Source of the DNA: an uncultured Lachnospiraceae bacterium
GTDB lineage: Bacteria > Bacillota > Clostridia > Lachnospirales > Anaerotignaceae
Reading direction: 5' to 3'
DNA: 9,947 nt
Assembly: GCA_944384285.1 (NCBI GenBank)
Contig: CALWSX010000044.1
Coordinates: 1 to 9,947 of the forward strand
Positions 7,029-9,947 of this stretch are shown one piece after another. Within the stretch, counting starts at the first letter, position 1. Every line of letters starts with the position of its first letter. A program made the translations under genes and the position numbers. The notes beneath the pieces are model-generated. The model had not been told where the DNA came from and made no database searches. It saw only the letters and a program-made list of their open reading frames with translations.

Positions 7029-7721
7029 ATGAAAGATATAATTAAAATAAATGATTTATATAAAACTTATAAAAATGGAAATATTGAGGTAAAAGCTTTA
7101 AGAGGAATTAACCTTACAATAAAAGAAGGTGAATTTGTTGCTATAATGGGACAATCAGGTTCCGGTAAATCAACCTTGATGAATATAATTGGTTGTCTTG
7201 ATAAACCTACTTCAGGCAATTATGAACTTGATGGAAAAACTGTTGTAGGCCTTTCAGAAGAAATGCTCTCTTATACAAGAAACCAAAAAATAGGTTTTGT
7301 TTTTCAGGCTTTTAATCTCATTCCACGAAATTCAGCTTTAAAAAATGTAGAACTTCCAATGGTTTATGCTAAAAAACCAGCTGAGTATAGAAAAGAACGT
7401 GCAACAAAACTTTTGGAGACTGTTGGGTTAGGAGAAAGAATTGATCATCTTCCTAATGAACTTTCCGGTGGTCAGAAACAAAGGGTTGCTATTGCCAGAG
7501 CTTTAGCAAATGAACCTCCTATTATTCTTGCAGACGAACCTACAGGAAATCTTGATACAGCTGCTTCTGTTGAAATTATGGAGCTTTTTACAAAACTAAA
7601 TAAAGAAGGCCGTACGGTTATTATAGTAACTCATGAAGATGATATTGCAGAATTTACAAACAGAATTATCCGTTTTCGTGACGGCCAAATTATTTATGAT
7701 GGGCAGGTGGATCACTCATGA
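7029..7721 (+). CDS. ABC transporter ATPase (MacB/LolD/YknY type)
   Basis: Cytoplasmic nucleotide-binding subunit that powers the adaptor-permease complex. All motifs are intact: Walker A GQSGSGKST (41-49), Q-loop glutamine 93 in GFVFQAFNLIP, signature LSGGQ (145-149), Walker B IILADE (165-170) with catalytic Glu170, D-loop NLD (174-176) and switch His202. The GFVFQ.FNLIP and PTGNLD sequences place it in the MacB/LolD/FtsE group. At 230 residues it equals Bacillus YknY in length. The start is ATG 7029, six bases after GGGGAGG (7016-7022); the frame stays open upstream into the adaptor's sequence, but that part is a shadow. Its stop overlaps the permease start (ATGA), so the two are translationally coupled. 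Specificity for this partner is inferred from position. Confidence 0.96.
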   Translation: MKDIIKINDLYKTYKNGNIEVKALRGINLTIKEGEFVAIMGQSGSGKSTLMNIIGCLDKPTSGNYELDGKTVVGLSEEMLSYTRNQKIGFVFQAFNLIPRNSALKNVELPMVYAKKPAEYRKERATKLLETVGLGERIDHLPNELSGGQKQRVAIARALANEPPIILADEPTGNLDTAASVEIMELFTKLNKEGRTVIIVTHEDDIAEFTNRIIRFRDGQIIYDGQVDHS

Positions 7722-8926
7722 TGCTTATAATTGAAAGTTTAAAACTTGCCTTAACCTCAATTAAAATGAATAAACTTCGTTCTTTCCTTACTATGCTTGG
7801 AATGATCATTGGTATAAGCTCTGTTATCTCTATTGTATCTATTGGGGATACAATGCGAGGAGTAATTTCAAAAGAATATGAAAGCTTTGGTAAAAACAGA
7901 ATAAGTATTTATATTTATAATTCTGATGAAGGATATTCTGATGTATTTTCTTTTGAAGAAATAGAAAAAATCCAAGAGGCCTTTCCTGATGACATTAATT
8001 ATATAGGGCCTTCTACAGGAATAAGCGGAGAAATTATAAACAAAAATCAAAAAAACAAATGTAATATAAATGGGTTATCACCTAATTATCAGAATATACA
8101 AAATTTCAAAATAATATATGGTCGTAATTTATCAGAAAATGATATAAATGCGGGCAAAAAATATGTTTTACTTCAAAACACATCTTCATCAAAACTTTTT
8201 GGAACAGAAGACGGCACAGGTAAAATAATAACTGTTGAATCAAATGGAACCATTGAGGAATATCTCGTTGTAGGAATTTATGAAAACACACAATCGACAT
8301 TCCAGAAACTTTTTGCAGGTAATAGCGATACTCATACTTTATATGCACCTGCTAGAGCATTTTCATCAGAAGATTCTGCGTTCTTTAACATTGATCTTAA
8401 TATCAATGATACTACAGATAAAGAATTATTTAAATCTCGCGTAGCTTCACTTATTGGACGAATGAAAAATGTTGAACCACAACATGTAAGAGTTTATGCA
8501 GCATCTGATGAAATGAGCACAATAGATGATATGATGAGTAAGCTTTCACTTGCTGTTGGTGCGATAGCCGCTATTTCTCTTATTGTTGGTGGTATTGGTA
8601 TTATGAATATAATGCTCGTTTCTGTTACAGAAAGAACTCGTGAAATAGGTATAAGAAAAGCTTTAGGCGCAAGAACAAGTGATATTCTTCTTCAATTCTT
8701 AATTGAATCTGCAATAATTTCAGCTGCAGGCGGTATAATAGGTACAATCTTGGGTGCAGGGACCATCTTACTGGGAGGACTTTTGATAAATATTCCTGTT
8801 GTTATTAAACCTACAGTAATACTTACTGCTGTTTCATTCTCTGCTCTTGTAGGTATTTTCTTTGGACTCTACCCTGCAAAAAAAGCAGCTTCTAAAGACC
8901 CTATAGCAGCTCTTAGATATGAATAA
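7718..8926 (+). CDS. ABC transporter permease (MacB/FtsX fold, YknZ-like)
   Basis: Membrane subunit of the efflux complex. The 402 residues show the four-helix MacB/FtsX fold: helix 1 (about 23-43, in the MLGMIIGISSVI region), a large extracytoplasmic domain (about 45-270), then helices at about 275-303, 327-355 and 363-385. Family signatures are GGIGIMNIMLVSVTERTREIG (291-311 region, the cytoplasmic coupling segment), IRKALGAR (312-319) and the C-terminal end YPAKKAA...P..ALRYE. MacB-type proteins work as mechanotransmitters coupled to an adaptor rather than as simple channels. In Firmicutes, relatives such as YknZ act in defence against toxic peptides, while others export peptides or lipids; which applies here is unknown. 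The first ATG overlaps the ATPase stop; ATG 7721 is an equally possible start. It ends before a strong terminator. Confidence 0.94.
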   Translation: MMLIIESLKLALTSIKMNKLRSFLTMLGMIIGISSVISIVSIGDTMRGVISKEYESFGKNRISIYIYNSDEGYSDVFSFEEIEKIQEAFPDDINYIGPSTGISGEIINKNQKNKCNINGLSPNYQNIQNFKIIYGRNLSENDINAGKKYVLLQNTSSSKLFGTEDGTGKIITVESNGTIEEYLVVGIYENTQSTFQKLFAGNSDTHTLYAPARAFSSEDSAFFNIDLNINDTTDKELFKSRVASLIGRMKNVEPQHVRVYAASDEMSTIDDMMSKLSLAVGAIAAISLIVGGIGIMNIMLVSVTERTREIGIRKALGARTSDILLQFLIESAIISAAGGIIGTILGAGTILLGGLLINIPVVIKPTVILTAVSFSALVGIFFGLYPAKKAASKDPIAALRYE

Positions 8927-8930
8927 AAAT

Positions 8931-8961
8931 AAAAACTACCGATTTTATCGGTAGTTTTTTT
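8931..8961. terminator. Bidirectional terminator between the efflux operon and trpB
   Basis: A perfect 13-bp inverted repeat, AAAAACTACCGAT (8931-8943) and ATCGGTAGTTTTT (8947-8959), has a 3-base TTT loop and ends in seven T (8955-8961). The matching A run gives a T run on the minus strand too. It lies 4 bases after the permease stop and 10 bases before the trpB stop, so it serves both convergent units. Confidence 0.95.
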
Positions 8962-8971
8962 ATACAAAAAT

Positions 8972-9947
8972 TTATCTTATACCATATTTTTCTATAATAT
9001 AATCCATATCTTTATCTCCTCTACCTGAAAGGTTAATAAGAATGGACCCTTTACCCATTTCTTTAGCAAGCTTCATTGCATAGGCAACCGCATGAGAACT
9101 TTCAATCGCCGGAATAATTCCTTCAAGTCTTGAAAGCATAAAAAACGCATCTATTGTTTCTTCATCAGAAATAACATCATATTTTACTCTGCCTATTTCA
9201 TGCAAAAAAGCATGCTCCGGACCAGATGATGGATAATCAAGACCGCTTGCAACAGAATATACAGGTGCAGGATCTCCATTTTCATCTTTTAACATTATAC
9301 TGTTAAAGCCATGCATTATTCCTTCGGAACCAAATTTAAGACTTGCAGCATGATCTCCAAGTTTAGCCCCTCTTCCCAATGGCTCAACGCCATAAATATC
9401 AACAGGATCATTTAAAAATCCTGAGAAAATTCCCATAGCATTAGAGCCTCCTCCAACACACGCAACAATCGCATCAGGAAGTTCTCCAGTCATTTCTATA
9501 AACTGCTCTCTTGCTTCAACTCCAACTATATTTTGGAAATCTCTGACCATCATAGGAAACGGATGTGGACCTACAACTGAACCTATGCAATAAATACTGT
9601 TTTTATAGTCCTTTAAATATGCATCAAAAGCTGCATCAACTGCTTCTTTTAATGTAGCAAGTCCATCTGTTACTTCGATAATATTTGCGCCAAGTATTTT
9701 CATTCTTGCAACATTAGGCGCTTGTTTTTTTATGTCTACCGCTCCCATATAAATATCACATTCAAGCCCAAAGTATGCAGCAGCTGTGGCAAGAGCAACT
9801 CCATGCTGTCCTGCTCCTGTTTCCGCTATAACTTTTTTCTTTCCCATATATTTTGCAAGTAAAGCTTCTCCCATACAATGATTTAATTTATGAGCACCTG
9901 TATGATTCAAATCTTCACGTTTTACATAAAGTTGGACATTCCCAAGT
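8972..9947 (-). CDS. trpB: Tryptophan synthase beta subunit (5' end cut by window edge)
   Basis: Joins indole and L-serine to make tryptophan, using PLP. The visible 324 residues start inside the protein; judging by the PLP lysine (residue 20 here, Lys87 in the Salmonella enzyme) about 67 residues are missing. Motifs: KREDLNHTGAHK (9-20), AETGAGQHG (catalytic Glu42), phosphate loop GGGSN (165-169), GLDYP (Asp237) and SGRGDKD (307-313). These mark the TrpB1 class that partners TrpA, not TrpB2. The TTG that would give M-N-H-T-G is an internal Leu codon, not a start. No trpA follows: the gene ends 10 bases before a terminator. No tryptophan residue occurs in the visible part. All catalytic residues are present. 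Upstream genes are outside the window. Confidence 0.94.
   Translation of the reverse strand, partial: LGNVQLYVKREDLNHTGAHKLNHCMGEALLAKYMGKKKVIAETGAGQHGVALATAAAYFGLECDIYMGAVDIKKQAPNVARMKILGANIIEVTDGLATLKEAVDAAFDAYLKDYKNSIYCIGSVVGPHPFPMMVRDFQNIVGVEAREQFIEMTGELPDAIVACVGGGSNAMGIFSGFLNDPVDIYGVEPLGRGAKLGDHAASLKFGSEGIMHGFNSIMLKDENGDPAPVYSVASGLDYPSSGPEHAFLHEIGRVKYDVISDEETIDAFFMLSRLEGIIPAIESSHAVAYAMKLAKEMGKGSILINLSGRGDKDMDYIIEKYGIR

Overview
The window looks like chromosomal DNA from a low-GC, endospore-forming Firmicute, most likely a member of the Clostridia. The reasons are its strong AT bias, GGAGG-type ribosome binding sites, two probable TTG starts, consensus sigma-A promoters, and the 5' end of spoIIGA (sporulation sigma-E processing protease) at the left edge. 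I see no insertion sequence, phage gene, CRISPR array, rRNA or tRNA.

Layout. At 1-156, minus strand, lies the start of spoIIGA, behind an unusual long-spacer promoter with a weak Spo0A-like box. A bidirectional terminator (272-301) separates it from a minus-strand block read right to left: pepD-like dipeptidase (4372 to 2924), an AI-2E-family membrane protein (2911 to 1736) and asnS (1710 to 316). Gaps of 12 and 25 nt suggest one transcript. Its probable promoter (4403-4431) contains a 21-bp palindrome across the -35/-10 spacer. Upstream is cysK (5386 to 4457, minus), with a textbook promoter at 5422-5449.

The 225-bp region 5387-5611 is a divergent promoter region. To its right, a three-gene plus-strand operon encodes a membrane-anchored adaptor (5612-7009), an ABC ATPase (7029-7721) and a MacB/FtsX-fold permease (7718-8926). 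This is the architecture of Bacillus YknXYZ and Gram-negative MacAB. Its promoter has an extended -10 but no evident -35, and phased CTTAA repeats suggest an activator. A terminator (8931-8961) serves this operon and the convergent trpB, whose 5' end is cut off at the right edge. No trpA follows trpB.

How the genes work together: the ABC proteins should form one efflux-type complex. PepD (dipeptide breakdown), CysK (cysteine from O-acetylserine), TrpB (tryptophan from indole and serine) and AsnS (Asn-tRNA charging) all touch amino-acid metabolism but belong to separate or loosely joined units. No clearly undescribed system is visible. The best leads are regulatory: the spoIIGA promoter, the pepD palindrome and the repeats before the efflux operon.
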